The notes beneath the pieces were generated by a model. The model saw only the letters and a list, made by a program, of their open reading frames with translations, ran no database searches and was not told the DNA's origin. Positions 8,682 through 17,279 of a stretch of 34,283 bases of DNA are shown here, piece by piece. Both the position numbers and the translations under genes were made by a program. The stretch is from contig NZ_LNQV01000045.1 of the NCBI RefSeq assembly GCF_001515305.1, positions 1 through 34,283 on the forward strand, in the 5' to 3' direction. Numbering within the stretch: position 1 is the stretch's first letter; every line of letters begins with the position of its first letter. This DNA is from Aquitalea pelogenes (GTDB taxonomy: Bacteria > Pseudomonadota > Gammaproteobacteria > Burkholderiales > Chromobacteriaceae).

Positions 8682-9062
8682 ATGGCTGACAAAACCTACC
8701 GGATTGAAGTGGAGGCCGAGCCGCACTATGTCGCCGAACAATCCAATATGGCCACGGACATTTACGTCTTTGCCTATCGTATCCGCCTGACCAATACCGG
8801 AAGCGAGCCGGCGCAACTGATCAGTCGGCACTGGATCATCAGCGACGCCAATAACCAAGAACAGGAAGTGCGCGGCATGGGGGTGGTTGGCGAGCAGCCA
8901 CGGCTGGAGCCTGGCCAGACATTCGAATACAGTAGCGCCACCCATCTGAAAACACCGTATGGTTCCATGCGCGGCAGTTACCAGATGCTGGCCGATGACG
9001 GTACGCGTTTCGATGTCACCATCCCGGAAATGACACTGGTGGCGCCGCGCGTGCTGCACTAG
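8682..9062 (+). CDS. apaG: ApaG domain protein (Co2+/Mg2+ efflux-associated)
   Basis: A 126-residue single-domain protein of the ApaG/DUF525 fold, a fibronectin-III-like beta sandwich. Hallmarks are FAYRIRLTNTG, QLISRHWIISDANN, VRGMGVVGEQPRLEPGQTFEYSS and a final PYGSMRGSYQMLADDG. Bacterial ApaG has been linked to Co/Mg efflux phenotypes and to ApaH, but its biochemical role is unclear. AAGGA (8670-8674) lies 7 bases before the ATG at 8682; the ATG at 8676 is too close to that site. The gene is divergent from rpe, an arrangement I recall from related betaproteobacteria. GATAAAAT at 8648-8655 could be a -10 box, without a clear -35. Confidence 0.95.
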   Translation: MADKTYRIEVEAEPHYVAEQSNMATDIYVFAYRIRLTNTGSEPAQLISRHWIISDANNQEQEVRGMGVVGEQPRLEPGQTFEYSSATHLKTPYGSMRGSYQMLADDGTRFDVTIPEMTLVAPRVLH

Positions 9063-9138
9063 ACATCAGGACTGTATGCGTGTGCTGTTGACCTGCGGGT
9101 CTTGAAGATTGGTTTTCACTGTACTGGCGTCTGCCAGT

Positions 9139-9153
9139 CATCCTGACAGGATG
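9139..9153 (+). repeat. Small palindrome covering the ribosome site of the ABC exporter
   Basis: CATCCTGACAGGATG is symmetric about A9146. As RNA it could form a 6-base stem at most with a GAC-type loop, hiding the AGGA ribosome site (9148-9151) of the gene that starts at 9159. It may instead be chance. Confidence 0.3.
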
Positions 9154-9158
9154 TATTC

Positions 9159-10955
9159 ATGCGTTTTACCCATAGTGGCCCGGCGCCCGAGAATCGTAAC
9201 GACCTGCAAACCTTGAAGACCTTGCTGCCCTATTTGTGGGCGTTCAAGGGGCGGGTGCTGCTGGCGCTGGCTTGCATGATCCTGGCCAAGGTGGCGGCAG
9301 TGACGGTGCCGCTGTACCTGAAGGATATTGTCGACCAGTTATCTGTCCCGGCAAGCCTGCTGGCAGTCCCGGTGATGGCGCTGCTGGGCTATGGCCTGGC
9401 GCGGCTGACTTCCAGCGTGCTGGGAGAAATGCGCGATGCCATCTTTGCCCGTGTGATTCAGGGTGCGGTGCGCAGTGTGGCACGCGGCGTTTTCCAGCAC
9501 CTGTTCCGGCTGTCCTTGCGCTTTCATCTGGAACGTCAGACTGGCGGCATGAGCCGTGATATCGAACGTGGCACCAAGGGCATCGGCTTTCTGCTCAATT
9601 TCATGGTGTTCAACATCCTGCCCACTTTGCTGGAAATCGGCATGGTGTCTTTCATCCTGTTCCATCGCTATGCCTGGGAATTTGCCGCAGTGACACTGGG
9701 CACCATCATCATTTATATCGTCTTTACTCTGGTGGTGACCGAATGGCGCACGGTATTCCGTCGCAGCATGAATGACCTGGATTCGCGCGCCAATGCCAAG
9801 GCCATTGATGCCCTCATCAATTACGAGACGGTAAAGTATTTCAATAACGAAGCTTATGAAGCCGAGCGTTACGACCGTAACCTGGCTGCATGGGAAGCTT
9901 CTGCCATCAAGAACCAGGTTTCCCTGTCCATGCTGAATGCAGGGCAGGGCATCATCATTGCCAGCGGCGTCACCCTGATCATGGTGTTGGCAGCACGCAG
10001 CGTGGTGCAGCATCAGATGACAGTGGGTGACGTGGTGCTGGTGGCCACCTTTATCACCCAGTTGTACACACCGCTGAACTTCCTCGGCTTCATTTACCGT
10101 GAAATCAAGCATTCGCTGGCTGACATCGAGCGCATGTTCGGCCTGTTGTCCACCCATCAGGAAGTGGACGATGCGCCTGAGGCCAAGGTGCTGGCCTGCC
10201 GTGATGCCAGCATCCGCTTCGAACAGGTGGACTTTGGCTATGATGCCAAGCGCAGCATATTGCACGGGCTGGATTTTGCCATGCCGGCAGGCAGTTCGCT
10301 GGCGGTGGTCGGATCGAGCGGGGCGGGCAAGTCCACGCTGGCCCGGCTGCTGTTCCGTTTTTATGATGTGACTGCGGGGCGCATCACCATCAATGGGCAG
10401 GATCTGCGCAGCTTTACCCAGGATAGCCTGCGCGCACATATCGGCATCGTGCCGCAGGACACGGTGCTGTTCAATGACAGCATTTATTACAACATCGCTT
10501 ATGGGCGACCGGGAGCCAGCCGGGATGAAGTCATCGAGGCGGCTCGTTCTGCACATATTCACGACTTTGTGATGAGCTTGCCCGATGGCTATGACACCCA
10601 GGTGGGGGAGCGCGGCCTGAAACTGTCCGGTGGTGAAAAGCAGCGGGTGGCCATTGCGCGTACCATTCTGAAGAATCCGGCCATTCTCATTTTTGATGAA
10701 GCCACCAGTGCGCTGGATTCGCGCACCGAAAAGGCCATCCAGCATGAACTGGCCGTCATTTCTGCCAACCGTACCACGCTGATCATTGCCCATCGGCTCT
10801 CCACCATTGTCGATGCCGATCAGATCATTGTGCTGGATGACGGCATGGTGCTGGAGCGGGGCACGCATCGCGAGTTGCTGGAGCAAAACGGACGCTATGC
10901 CGAGATGTGGCGCTTGCAACAAGAACAAGGCGAGGAAGCGGCGGTCGCGACATAA
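9159..10955 (+). CDS. Atm1-type ABC exporter (fused permease and ATPase)
   Basis: A 598-residue half-transporter. Six membrane helices span roughly residues 25-320, with the Atm1/ABCB7 hallmark LINYETVKYFNNE on the cytoplasmic side. The ATPase domain follows: Walker A SSGAGKST near residue 388, Q-loop VPQDTVLFN, signature LSGGEKQR near 489, Walker B ILIFDEATSALDS near 510 and H-loop AHRLST near 542. Bacterial Atm1 homologues export glutathione persulfide or metal-glutathione conjugates and are associated with heavy-metal tolerance; yeast Atm1 serves cytosolic Fe-S assembly. The substrate here is inferred from family only. AGGA lies 7 bases before the start. It stands alone, 96 bases after apaG. 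Confidence 0.92.
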   Translation: MRFTHSGPAPENRNDLQTLKTLLPYLWAFKGRVLLALACMILAKVAAVTVPLYLKDIVDQLSVPASLLAVPVMALLGYGLARLTSSVLGEMRDAIFARVIQGAVRSVARGVFQHLFRLSLRFHLERQTGGMSRDIERGTKGIGFLLNFMVFNILPTLLEIGMVSFILFHRYAWEFAAVTLGTIIIYIVFTLVVTEWRTVFRRSMNDLDSRANAKAIDALINYETVKYFNNEAYEAERYDRNLAAWEASAIKNQVSLSMLNAGQGIIIASGVTLIMVLAARSVVQHQMTVGDVVLVATFITQLYTPLNFLGFIYREIKHSLADIERMFGLLSTHQEVDDAPEAKVLACRDASIRFEQVDFGYDAKRSILHGLDFAMPAGSSLAVVGSSGAGKSTLARLLFRFYDVTAGRITINGQDLRSFTQDSLRAHIGIVPQDTVLFNDSIYYNIAYGRPGASRDEVIEAARSAHIHDFVMSLPDGYDTQVGERGLKLSGGEKQRVAIARTILKNPAILIFDEATSALDSRTEKAIQHELAVISANRTTLIIAHRLSTIVDADQIIVLDDGMVLERGTHRELLEQNGRYAEMWRLQQEQGEEAAVAT

Positions 10956-11349
10956 GGCCTCTCCTGCCGTTTCTTGGTTTCCCGGTTGGCCTGTGTCTGC
11001 CGGGCTCTTTCATCCCTCCAGTCCACATCATCCCTCAGGCAGTCAGCACGCATTGTGCATGTGCATGCTTGGCTCAGATAAAATATGCTATCAGCAAAGC
11101 GTGCGGCATTGACAGAGTGCTTGATACACATTTAAATAACACTAATAGATGTTTCCTGTCATTCAATAGAGTGCTGCTTGCTTGCACGGTCGTGGTGCAA
11201 GTATCGGTCCTGCTGTGCGATTAGTCTCTCCAGCCTTGCTGGATGCCGCTTGCCGGCGCATTTTCCATTGGGCTATTCCAGTGGGCAACTGGTGGCCGAC
11301 GCATGCCAACACAATCACAGCCCACTGTCATCGAGAGGGAATGTCAGCC
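10956..11349 (+). other. Gene-free region upstream of the GGDEF-EAL gene
   Basis: A 394-base gap. A weak stem CCCGG / CCGGG followed by CTCTTTC (about 10980-11010) might end the ABC exporter transcript. CTTGCAC / GTGCAAG (11181-11201) is a perfect 7-base inverted repeat with a 7-base spacer and could be an operator or a small stem. The reading frame of the next gene stays open back to 11182, but that extension lacks a ribosome site and protein character. I see no other element. Confidence 0.45.
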
Positions 11350-13788
11350 ATGAAAGCAAACGGCAACCGCAGCCTGATCCGGGTGGTCTCGCCTTTTGTG
11401 GCGATTGTTGGCGCATTGCTATTGCTAAGCATCATCAGCCTGAATGTGCTGTCCACTATCCGTGCCTATGTGGGTGGGGAGGGCTTGTGGTCCAAAGCCC
11501 AGAAAGACGCCATTTACTATCTCAGCCGTTATGCGGGCAGCCGTTCCGAGCAGGACTTTAATGCCTATAAAAGCGCCATCTCCATCCAGCTGGGTGACCG
11601 GCAGGCACGTCTGGCACTGGACCGCTCGGTGCCGGATCTGGACGCCGCACGGGCTGGCTTGCTGCAAGGGGGCAATCATCCCGGTGACATTGATAATGTC
11701 ATTACCGCTTTTCGCTGGTTCCGCCATGTCAGTTATCTGAGCCAGGCCATTCATTACTGGGAAATCGGCGATAGCTATGTCATCGAAATCTCCAGCATTG
11801 CCGAGCGACTGCACGACGGTTTCAATCATGGCTATATCAGCGACGACGAGCTGATGGCCTTGAGCCGCCGCATTGTTGAAATCAACGAGGAACTCAAGGC
11901 CCCGGCACGCGCGTTTTCGGAAGTGCTGGGAGAAGGCTCACGCTTTGCCACGGCCCTGCTGTGGTGGGTGAATGTGCTGGTCGGCCTGGTACTGTTGCTG
12001 CTTACTGTGCGGCAAGTGCAGGTGCTGCTGCGTCAGTCCGCCCGTTTTGAAGCCGAACTGAATGCTGAGAAGGAAAGGGCAGAGACCACGCTCAATTCCA
12101 TTGGCGATGCGGTGATTACCATTGATCTGTCCGGCAAGCTGCGTTACCTGAATGCGGTGGCATTGCACATGATTGGTGGCGGTGAGCAGGTACTGGGCCG
12201 CTATTTCGAAGATGTGTTTTCCATGATTGACCTGTCGGGCAGCAATCTGGATCAGTTGGGCAGCAGCCAGTTGCGCGCACAGTGTGCCAACAAGCAGACC
12301 TATCCCAGCCTGCGCCTGCAAGGGGTGGATGGCAGCAGCCACATGATTTCCCTGGTGGCTGCGCCGATTCATGATTCGCGTGGCGAGATAGATGGCCTGG
12401 TGCTGGTGTTGCATGACAAGTCCATCGAGCAGCAGTACATCAATCATCTGAGCTGGCAGGCAGCGCATGATGCCCTGACCGGGCTGTATAACCGGCGCGA
12501 GTTCGAGCAACGCGTTACACGGGCTCTCAGCCGTCTGATGGTGACGGATACCTCCCATGCCCTGCTGTTTGTGGATCTGGACCAGTTCAAGCTGGTCAAC
12601 GATACCAACGGACACGCTGCAGGAGACGAATTGCTGCGTCAGGTATGTCGTGTGCTGCAAGAGCAGCTGGGCCTGTCGGATGTACTGGCAAGGCTTGGTG
12701 GTGACGAGTTTGGTGTGCTGCTGGAAGATTGCCGGATCGACGTGGCGCTGGACAAGGCGGATCGCTTGCGCAGGGCAGTGCAGCAGGCCGGGTTCCACTG
12801 GGAGGGTATCCCGTTTTCCATCAGTGCCAGTATCGGCATGGTGTTTCTGGGCGAGCCCGGTGCCACCCTGGCTGAAAGCCTGCAGGCAGCGGATATCGCC
12901 TGTTACATGGCCAAGGAAAAGGGCCGGAACCGGATTCAGCTTTACAGTTCGAAAGATACCGAACTGGCAGTACGCTGCTCGGTTGAAATGGCCTGGGTGC
13001 AGCGTTTGCGGACCGCGATGGAAGAGGAGCGGTTCAGTCTCTACTTCCAGGAAATCGTCCCGCTGCGACCGGATGGCAAAAAGACCGGGCGTCATATCGA
13101 GGTCTTGCTACGTTTGCGGGACGAGGCCAACGCCATCATTCTGCCCGGTGCTTTCATCCCGGCAGCCGAACGTTTTGGCTTGATGCCGGATATCGACCGC
13201 ATCGTGGTTCGCCAAACCTTCGAGACCCTGTGGCACATGCATGCCCATGGCGATCATTCCATCGCAGTGTGCGCCATCAACCTGTCCGGCGCCACCTTGT
13301 GTGATGACAACTTCCTGGATTTCATCCGGCGCCAATTCATCAGCTATGCCATTCCCCCGGCGATGGTCTGCTTTGAAGTTACCGAAACCAGTGCGATTTC
13401 CAATTTGCAGCAGGCCACCCGCTTCATCAGCGAATTGCGCCAGATGGGCTGTCATTTCTCGCTGGATGATTTTGGCGCCGGGATGTCTTCCTTTGCCTAT
13501 CTTAAGCATCTGCAAGTGGATTACCTGAAAATTGACGGCAGCTTTGTCAAGGACATGGTGGAGGACTCGGTAGACCGTGCCATGGTGGAAATGATCAATC
13601 GCATCGGGCATGTGACAGGCAAGAAAACCATTGCAGAGTTTGTCAGCGCCCCCGAAATCATGCAGGCATTGCAAGAAATCGGTGTGGACTATGCCCAGGG
13701 CTACTACATTGGCGAGCCAGCGCCTTTCATCTCCCCGCCTTTTGGCAAGCCGGCAGTGACGGCTTATCGCTTGCCGGGGCAGGAGTGA
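11350..13788 (+). CDS. Membrane PAS-GGDEF-EAL protein (cyclic di-GMP turnover)
   Basis: An 812-residue signalling protein. Helix 1 (about 9-30) and helix 2 (about 200-222) enclose a periplasmic sensor region; a short coiled segment leads to a PAS domain (about 240-365, NSIGDAVITIDLSGK). The GGDEF domain carries an intact GGDEF at about 450-454 and DALTGLYNRREF at its start. The EAL domain has EVL in place of EAL (Glu584 kept), plus INLSG, FEVTETSAI, LDDFGAG, LKIDGSF and AEFVSAPE, so metal and catalytic residues look complete. It could thus make and break cyclic di-GMP; net activity cannot be told. No I-site RxxD is evident just ahead of GGDEF (LSDVLARLGGDEF). AGAGGGA (11334-11340) fits the ATG at 11350 better than the one at 11341. 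Confidence 0.92.
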   Translation: MKANGNRSLIRVVSPFVAIVGALLLLSIISLNVLSTIRAYVGGEGLWSKAQKDAIYYLSRYAGSRSEQDFNAYKSAISIQLGDRQARLALDRSVPDLDAARAGLLQGGNHPGDIDNVITAFRWFRHVSYLSQAIHYWEIGDSYVIEISSIAERLHDGFNHGYISDDELMALSRRIVEINEELKAPARAFSEVLGEGSRFATALLWWVNVLVGLVLLLLTVRQVQVLLRQSARFEAELNAEKERAETTLNSIGDAVITIDLSGKLRYLNAVALHMIGGGEQVLGRYFEDVFSMIDLSGSNLDQLGSSQLRAQCANKQTYPSLRLQGVDGSSHMISLVAAPIHDSRGEIDGLVLVLHDKSIEQQYINHLSWQAAHDALTGLYNRREFEQRVTRALSRLMVTDTSHALLFVDLDQFKLVNDTNGHAAGDELLRQVCRVLQEQLGLSDVLARLGGDEFGVLLEDCRIDVALDKADRLRRAVQQAGFHWEGIPFSISASIGMVFLGEPGATLAESLQAADIACYMAKEKGRNRIQLYSSKDTELAVRCSVEMAWVQRLRTAMEEERFSLYFQEIVPLRPDGKKTGRHIEVLLRLRDEANAIILPGAFIPAAERFGLMPDIDRIVVRQTFETLWHMHAHGDHSIAVCAINLSGATLCDDNFLDFIRRQFISYAIPPAMVCFEVTETSAISNLQQATRFISELRQMGCHFSLDDFGAGMSSFAYLKHLQVDYLKIDGSFVKDMVEDSVDRAMVEMINRIGHVTGKKTIAEFVSAPEIMQALQEIGVDYAQGYYIGEPAPFISPPFGKPAVTAYRLPGQE

Positions 13789-13818
13789 GGCAGGCACATT
13801 TTGAGGAAGAGTGAAAAC

Positions 13819-14613
13819 ATGCTAGACCAGCATCAATTTGTCCGGACGGGTCCCTTGATGGATGTCACCAGCTATCCGGAGTGGACACAGGAAATGGTTT
13901 ACCACTGCGACCGCTACAAAAGCCTGGTGGTGGACCACGAGCTGTTTACCTGCATGAAAGAGGCCAGGCTGGACCATGCCACCCACAAGGCATTCCTGTC
14001 CGGTGGCTGGCCGGTGATCGAGCAGTTTCCGCAGTACATGGCGATGAATCTGCTGAAAATCCGTTACGGTCAGCATCCGGGTCAGGACATGGCGCGGCGC
14101 TATCTGATCCGCAATATCCGTGTGGAACAGAACCATGCAGACCACTGGTATAACTGGGCCACCGCATCCGGCGTGGATATTCCGGCCATGCTCAGCGGTC
14201 ATCAGGCACTGGAAACCTTGAGCCTGAGCCAGTGGTGCTGGCAGGTGTGTGACCGGGAATCGCTGGCGGTTGCCATGGCAGCCACCAACTATGCCATTGA
14301 AGGTGCCACCGGCGAGTGGTCCGCCCGCGTATGCTCGGAAGACCGCTATGCCCAGCTGTTTGATGAATCGGTGCGTGCCAAGGCCATGAAGTGGCTTAAG
14401 CTGCATGCCAAGTATGACGATGCCCACCCGTGGGAAGCGCTGGAGATCATCGTGGCGCTGGTTGGCCTGCATCCGGACAAGCACACGGTCACCGCATTGC
14501 AAAATGCCATCTGCAAGAGCCACCAGTTCATGCGCTTGCTGCTGGATCACTACATGCGCAATGCCAAGGTGGATCGCGCGACCACGCCAATGCCCTCTGT
14601 CTGCCTGGCCTGA
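13819..14613 (+). CDS. Haem-oxygenase-like diiron oxidase family protein (TenA/PqqC-like)
   Basis: A 264-residue all-helical protein. The pattern E103-Q-N-H106-A-D-H-W, E161 in NYAIEGATGEW, and H196-A-K-Y-D200-D-A-H203-P-W-E matches the metal ligands of the haem-oxygenase-like diiron oxidase (HDO) superfamily, which includes CADD-like pABA synthases, UndA and many uncharacterised iron-dependent oxidases annotated as TenA/THI-4/PQQC-like. Its substrate is unknown. GAGGAAGAG precedes the ATG at 13819; the TTG frame opening at 13801 overlaps that ribosome site. The gene begins 30 bases after the GGDEF-EAL gene, so the two may share a transcript, though no functional link is known. Length is somewhat longer than TenA itself (about 220). 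Confidence 0.8.
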   Translation: MLDQHQFVRTGPLMDVTSYPEWTQEMVYHCDRYKSLVVDHELFTCMKEARLDHATHKAFLSGGWPVIEQFPQYMAMNLLKIRYGQHPGQDMARRYLIRNIRVEQNHADHWYNWATASGVDIPAMLSGHQALETLSLSQWCWQVCDRESLAVAMAATNYAIEGATGEWSARVCSEDRYAQLFDESVRAKAMKWLKLHAKYDDAHPWEALEIIVALVGLHPDKHTVTALQNAICKSHQFMRLLLDHYMRNAKVDRATTPMPSVCLA

Positions 14614-14759
14614 CCGGTTTTCTTTGTCGCAGCGCGGCTTGCAAGTGGTATCGCAAGTCGCGCTGTATTGCTTTAAGCGACGGGCTGCCGCTGTAGATTG
14701 TTGCGCACTGCCACATGACCAGCGCGCCTGTGCATGATAAAGTCGATTGTGTACAAAAG

Positions 14760-14824
14760 TGGTCTGTCCGTGACAGACCATGCCCTGATCCATGGGTGAT
14801 GCCATGAAAATATGCCCATCACCC
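14760..14824 (+). promoter_or_regulatory. Two tandem hairpins ahead of pepD
   Basis: TGGTCTGTC / GACAGACCA (14760-14780) is a perfect 9-base stem with loop CGT. GGGTGAT / ATCACCC (14794-14824) forms a second stem that ends 11 bases before the AAGGA ribosome site of pepD. Neither has a T tract, so they look like leader structure or protein sites rather than terminators. Confidence 0.4.
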
Positions 14825-14846
14825 TGCATAGTCATAAGGAAACATT

Positions 14847-16304
14847 GTGGTCGACATTGCCAAGCTGCAGCCGCCGGAAGTATGGGAACATTTCCAGACC
14901 TTGTGCGAAATTCCCCGTCCATCCAAGCATGAGCAAGCGTTGCGTGATTACCTGAAAGGTTGGGCCGAATTGCGTGGTCTGACCAGTGTTGTGGATGCTG
15001 CCGGTAACCTGATCGTGCGGAAGCCTGCCACGCCCGGCATGGAAAACCGTGTGGGCGTGGTACTGCAAGGCCATCTGGACATGGTGTGCCAGGCCAATGC
15101 CGGTACCGAGCACGACTTTTTCAAAGACCCGATCCGTCCGGTGCTGAAAGATGGCTGGCTGGTGGCAGAAAACACTACTCTGGGTGCCGATAACGGCATT
15201 GGTGTGGCCATGGGGCTGGCTGTGCTGGCCAGTGACGATCTGGTGCATGGTCCGGTTGAAGTGCTGATGACGCTGGATGAAGAAGCGGGCATGGGCGGGG
15301 CGCTGGGCCTTGAGCCAGGCTTGCTGCAGGGCGGCATGATGATCAATATCGATACCGAAGAATGGGGCGAGTTCTATATGGGCTGCGCCGGCGGTGTTGA
15401 TGTCAATGTCACGCGCGCGTATGCCAGTCGTCCACTGGCTGCCGGTTATCAGGTTGTCCAGCTGCACATCAAGGGTCTCAAAGGTGGCCACTCGGGTGCC
15501 GACATTCATCTGGGCCGCGGCAATGCCATCAAGCTGCTGGTGCGCTTGCTGCGCGAACTGGAAGCCGAAACCGACCTGCAGCTGGCCTCCTTCAGTGGTG
15601 GCACTGCCCGCAATGCACTGGCCCGTGAAGCGACGGCAACGGTTGCCTATCCGGAGGAGGATGCTGCCCGCATCGCCGCCAGGCTGGATGCATTCCAGTC
15701 CTTGCTACGCTTCGAACTGGCGGGGGTTGATGAGGATGTGAGCGTGCTGTCTGAAGCCTCGCATGCGGACAGCGTACTGGAATCTGCTGACCAGGCCGCC
15801 ATTCTGGCCGCCTTGCATGCTGCGCCGCATGGCGTGAAGCGCATGAGTCAGCGTGTCAGCGGCGTGGTGGAAACCTCGAACAATCTTGGTGTGGTTCGGG
15901 TCGAGCAAGGTATGGTATTTGCCAACCTGATGGTGCGCTCCTTGCTGGATTCCGGCACCTGGATGCTGGCGCGTGAAGTGGAAAGCCTGTTTGGGCTGGC
16001 TGGCTTTGCCGTGGAAATGGAAGGTGGCTATCCGGGCTGGGCACCAAACCCGCAGTCCCCGTTGCTGGCCTTGTTCCAGCAGGTTTATCAGCAAGAATTC
16101 GGTGGCGAATCCGGCGTGCAGGTGATTCATGCCGGTCTGGAGTGCGGCATTATCGGAGCCAAGTATCCGGAGATGGACATGGTGTCATTCGGTCCGACCA
16201 TTCGCGGTGCACATGCACCGGGTGAGCGGGTGGAAGTGGAGTCGGTCGGCAAGGCCTGGCAATTGCTCAAGGCGGTACTGGCTGCCGTGCCTGCACACAG
16301 TTAA
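14847..16304 (+). CDS. pepD: Cytosol non-specific dipeptidase (M20 family, PepD)
   Basis: A 485-residue dizinc aminopeptidase that hydrolyses a broad range of dipeptides, including Xaa-His, in the cytoplasm. Metal and catalytic motifs are visible in order: LQGHLDMV (His, catalytic Asp), TLGADNGIGV (bridging Asp), TLDEEAGMGG (catalytic Glu and zinc Glu), NIDTEEWG (Asp) and HAGLECGIIG (with later His in IRGAHAPGERV). A lid/dimerisation domain lies between, with KGLKGGHSGADIHLGRGNA. It starts with GTG at 14847, six bases after AAGGA; no ATG nearby fits the family's N-terminus. A strong shared terminator follows. Length is normal for PepD. Confidence 0.95.
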   Translation: MVDIAKLQPPEVWEHFQTLCEIPRPSKHEQALRDYLKGWAELRGLTSVVDAAGNLIVRKPATPGMENRVGVVLQGHLDMVCQANAGTEHDFFKDPIRPVLKDGWLVAENTTLGADNGIGVAMGLAVLASDDLVHGPVEVLMTLDEEAGMGGALGLEPGLLQGGMMINIDTEEWGEFYMGCAGGVDVNVTRAYASRPLAAGYQVVQLHIKGLKGGHSGADIHLGRGNAIKLLVRLLRELEAETDLQLASFSGGTARNALAREATATVAYPEEDAARIAARLDAFQSLLRFELAGVDEDVSVLSEASHADSVLESADQAAILAALHAAPHGVKRMSQRVSGVVETSNNLGVVRVEQGMVFANLMVRSLLDSGTWMLAREVESLFGLAGFAVEMEGGYPGWAPNPQSPLLALFQQVYQQEFGGESGVQVIHAGLECGIIGAKYPEMDMVSFGPTIRGAHAPGERVEVESVGKAWQLLKAVLAAVPAHS

Positions 16305-16366
16305 AGCAGTAGGTGAGCGCGCTGCGGCGATCAAGTCACCTGCCGCATTGACAGGCTCTGCATTGG

Positions 16367-16391
16367 AAAAACCCGGCTTTGCCGGGTTTTT
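16367..16391. terminator. Bidirectional intrinsic terminator
   Basis: An 11-base perfect stem AAAAACCCGGC / GCCGGGTTTTT with a TTT loop lies between converging pepD and xerC; its A/T arms give a U tract on either strand. Confidence 0.9.
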
Positions 16392-17279
16392 CTATTCAGT
16401 ATCCTTTTTCCTGGCCCGTGGATGAGCGGCATCGTACACCTTGGCCAGATGCTGAAAGTCCAGCGCGGTGTAGATCTGGGTTGTCGACAGGTTGGCATGG
16501 CCCAGCAATTCCTGCACTGCCCGCAAATCGCCCGAGGATTGCAGCAGATGGCTGGCAAATGAGTGACGCAGCATGTGGGGGTGTACATGGCGGTCCATGC
16601 CGGTACGGATCGACCATTCCGCCAGGCGTTTTTGCACTTGCCGTGCACTGAGACGGCGGCCATGCCGTCCGACAAACACGGCATTGCAGCCCGCTTCGGC
16701 TTGCCGTTCGGCCAGCCATTGCTGCAGGTAATCCAGTGCCGTACGACCTATCGGCAGCAAGCGTGTCTTGTTGCCCTTGCCGCGCACGCGTAGCAGCTGT
16801 TCCTGCAGGTCCATGTCGGACAGGTCCAGCCCTACTGCTTCGGACAGGCGCAAGCCGGAGGAGTACATCAGCTCGAACAGGGCACGGTCGCGCAGGCTGA
16901 GGGTTTCATCATGCGGAATGTGTTCCAGCAAGGCGGCAGTACCATCCACTGGCAGCGCCTTGGGCAGGGGCTTGTTCTGCTTGGGCGCGCGCAGGCCCAG
17001 GCAAGGATTGATCCCGATGGCCTGTTTTTGTTGCAGCCAGTCGTAGAACTGCCGCCACGATGACAGCTTGCGTGCCAGGCTGCGACTACCCAGGCCGCGT
17101 GCGTGCAGGGTGGCCATGGCCTTGCGGATGTCATCGGCCTGCGCCTGCAGGATGTCGCGGCTGCCCAGTAGCAGTTGCAGGCCTTGCAAGTCGCGCACAT
17201 AGGCATCCAGCGTGTGCGGGCTCTTGCCTTGCAGCCGCAAGCTGTCACGGAATGCAGCCAGCATGTCAGACTCAGCCAC
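16392..17279 (-). CDS. xerC: Tyrosine site-specific recombinase XerC
   Basis: A 295-residue recombinase that, with XerD, resolves chromosome dimers at dif. The N-terminal SAM-like core-binding domain covers about residues 1-90. The catalytic domain carries Arg144 (SSGLRLSE), Lys168 (VRGKGNKTR), His235 and Arg238 (HPHMLRHSF), His261 (LLGHANL) and nucleophile Tyr270 (TTQIYT), so the active site is complete. The GTG at 17279 overlaps the MoxR stop by 8 bases and has no clear ribosome site; the ATG at 17264 (MLAAFRD) is an alternative. No integrase-linked elements or attachment sites are nearby, which supports a chromosomal Xer rather than a phage integrase. xerC is last in the thioesterase-TerB-MoxR-xerC set. 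Confidence 0.92.
   Translation of the reverse strand: MAESDMLAAFRDSLRLQGKSPHTLDAYVRDLQGLQLLLGSRDILQAQADDIRKAMATLHARGLGSRSLARKLSSWRQFYDWLQQKQAIGINPCLGLRAPKQNKPLPKALPVDGTAALLEHIPHDETLSLRDRALFELMYSSGLRLSEAVGLDLSDMDLQEQLLRVRGKGNKTRLLPIGRTALDYLQQWLAERQAEAGCNAVFVGRHGRRLSARQVQKRLAEWSIRTGMDRHVHPHMLRHSFASHLLQSSGDLRAVQELLGHANLSTTQIYTALDFQHLAKVYDAAHPRARKKDTE

Noticed and set aside
9339-10928. 529-codon minus-strand frame opposite the ABC exporter
   Set aside because: Antisense shadow; the plus strand carries all ABC motifs.
16392-17279. xerC as a phage or genomic-island integrase
   Set aside because: No tRNA, attachment repeat or mobile genes nearby; size and motifs fit chromosomal XerC.
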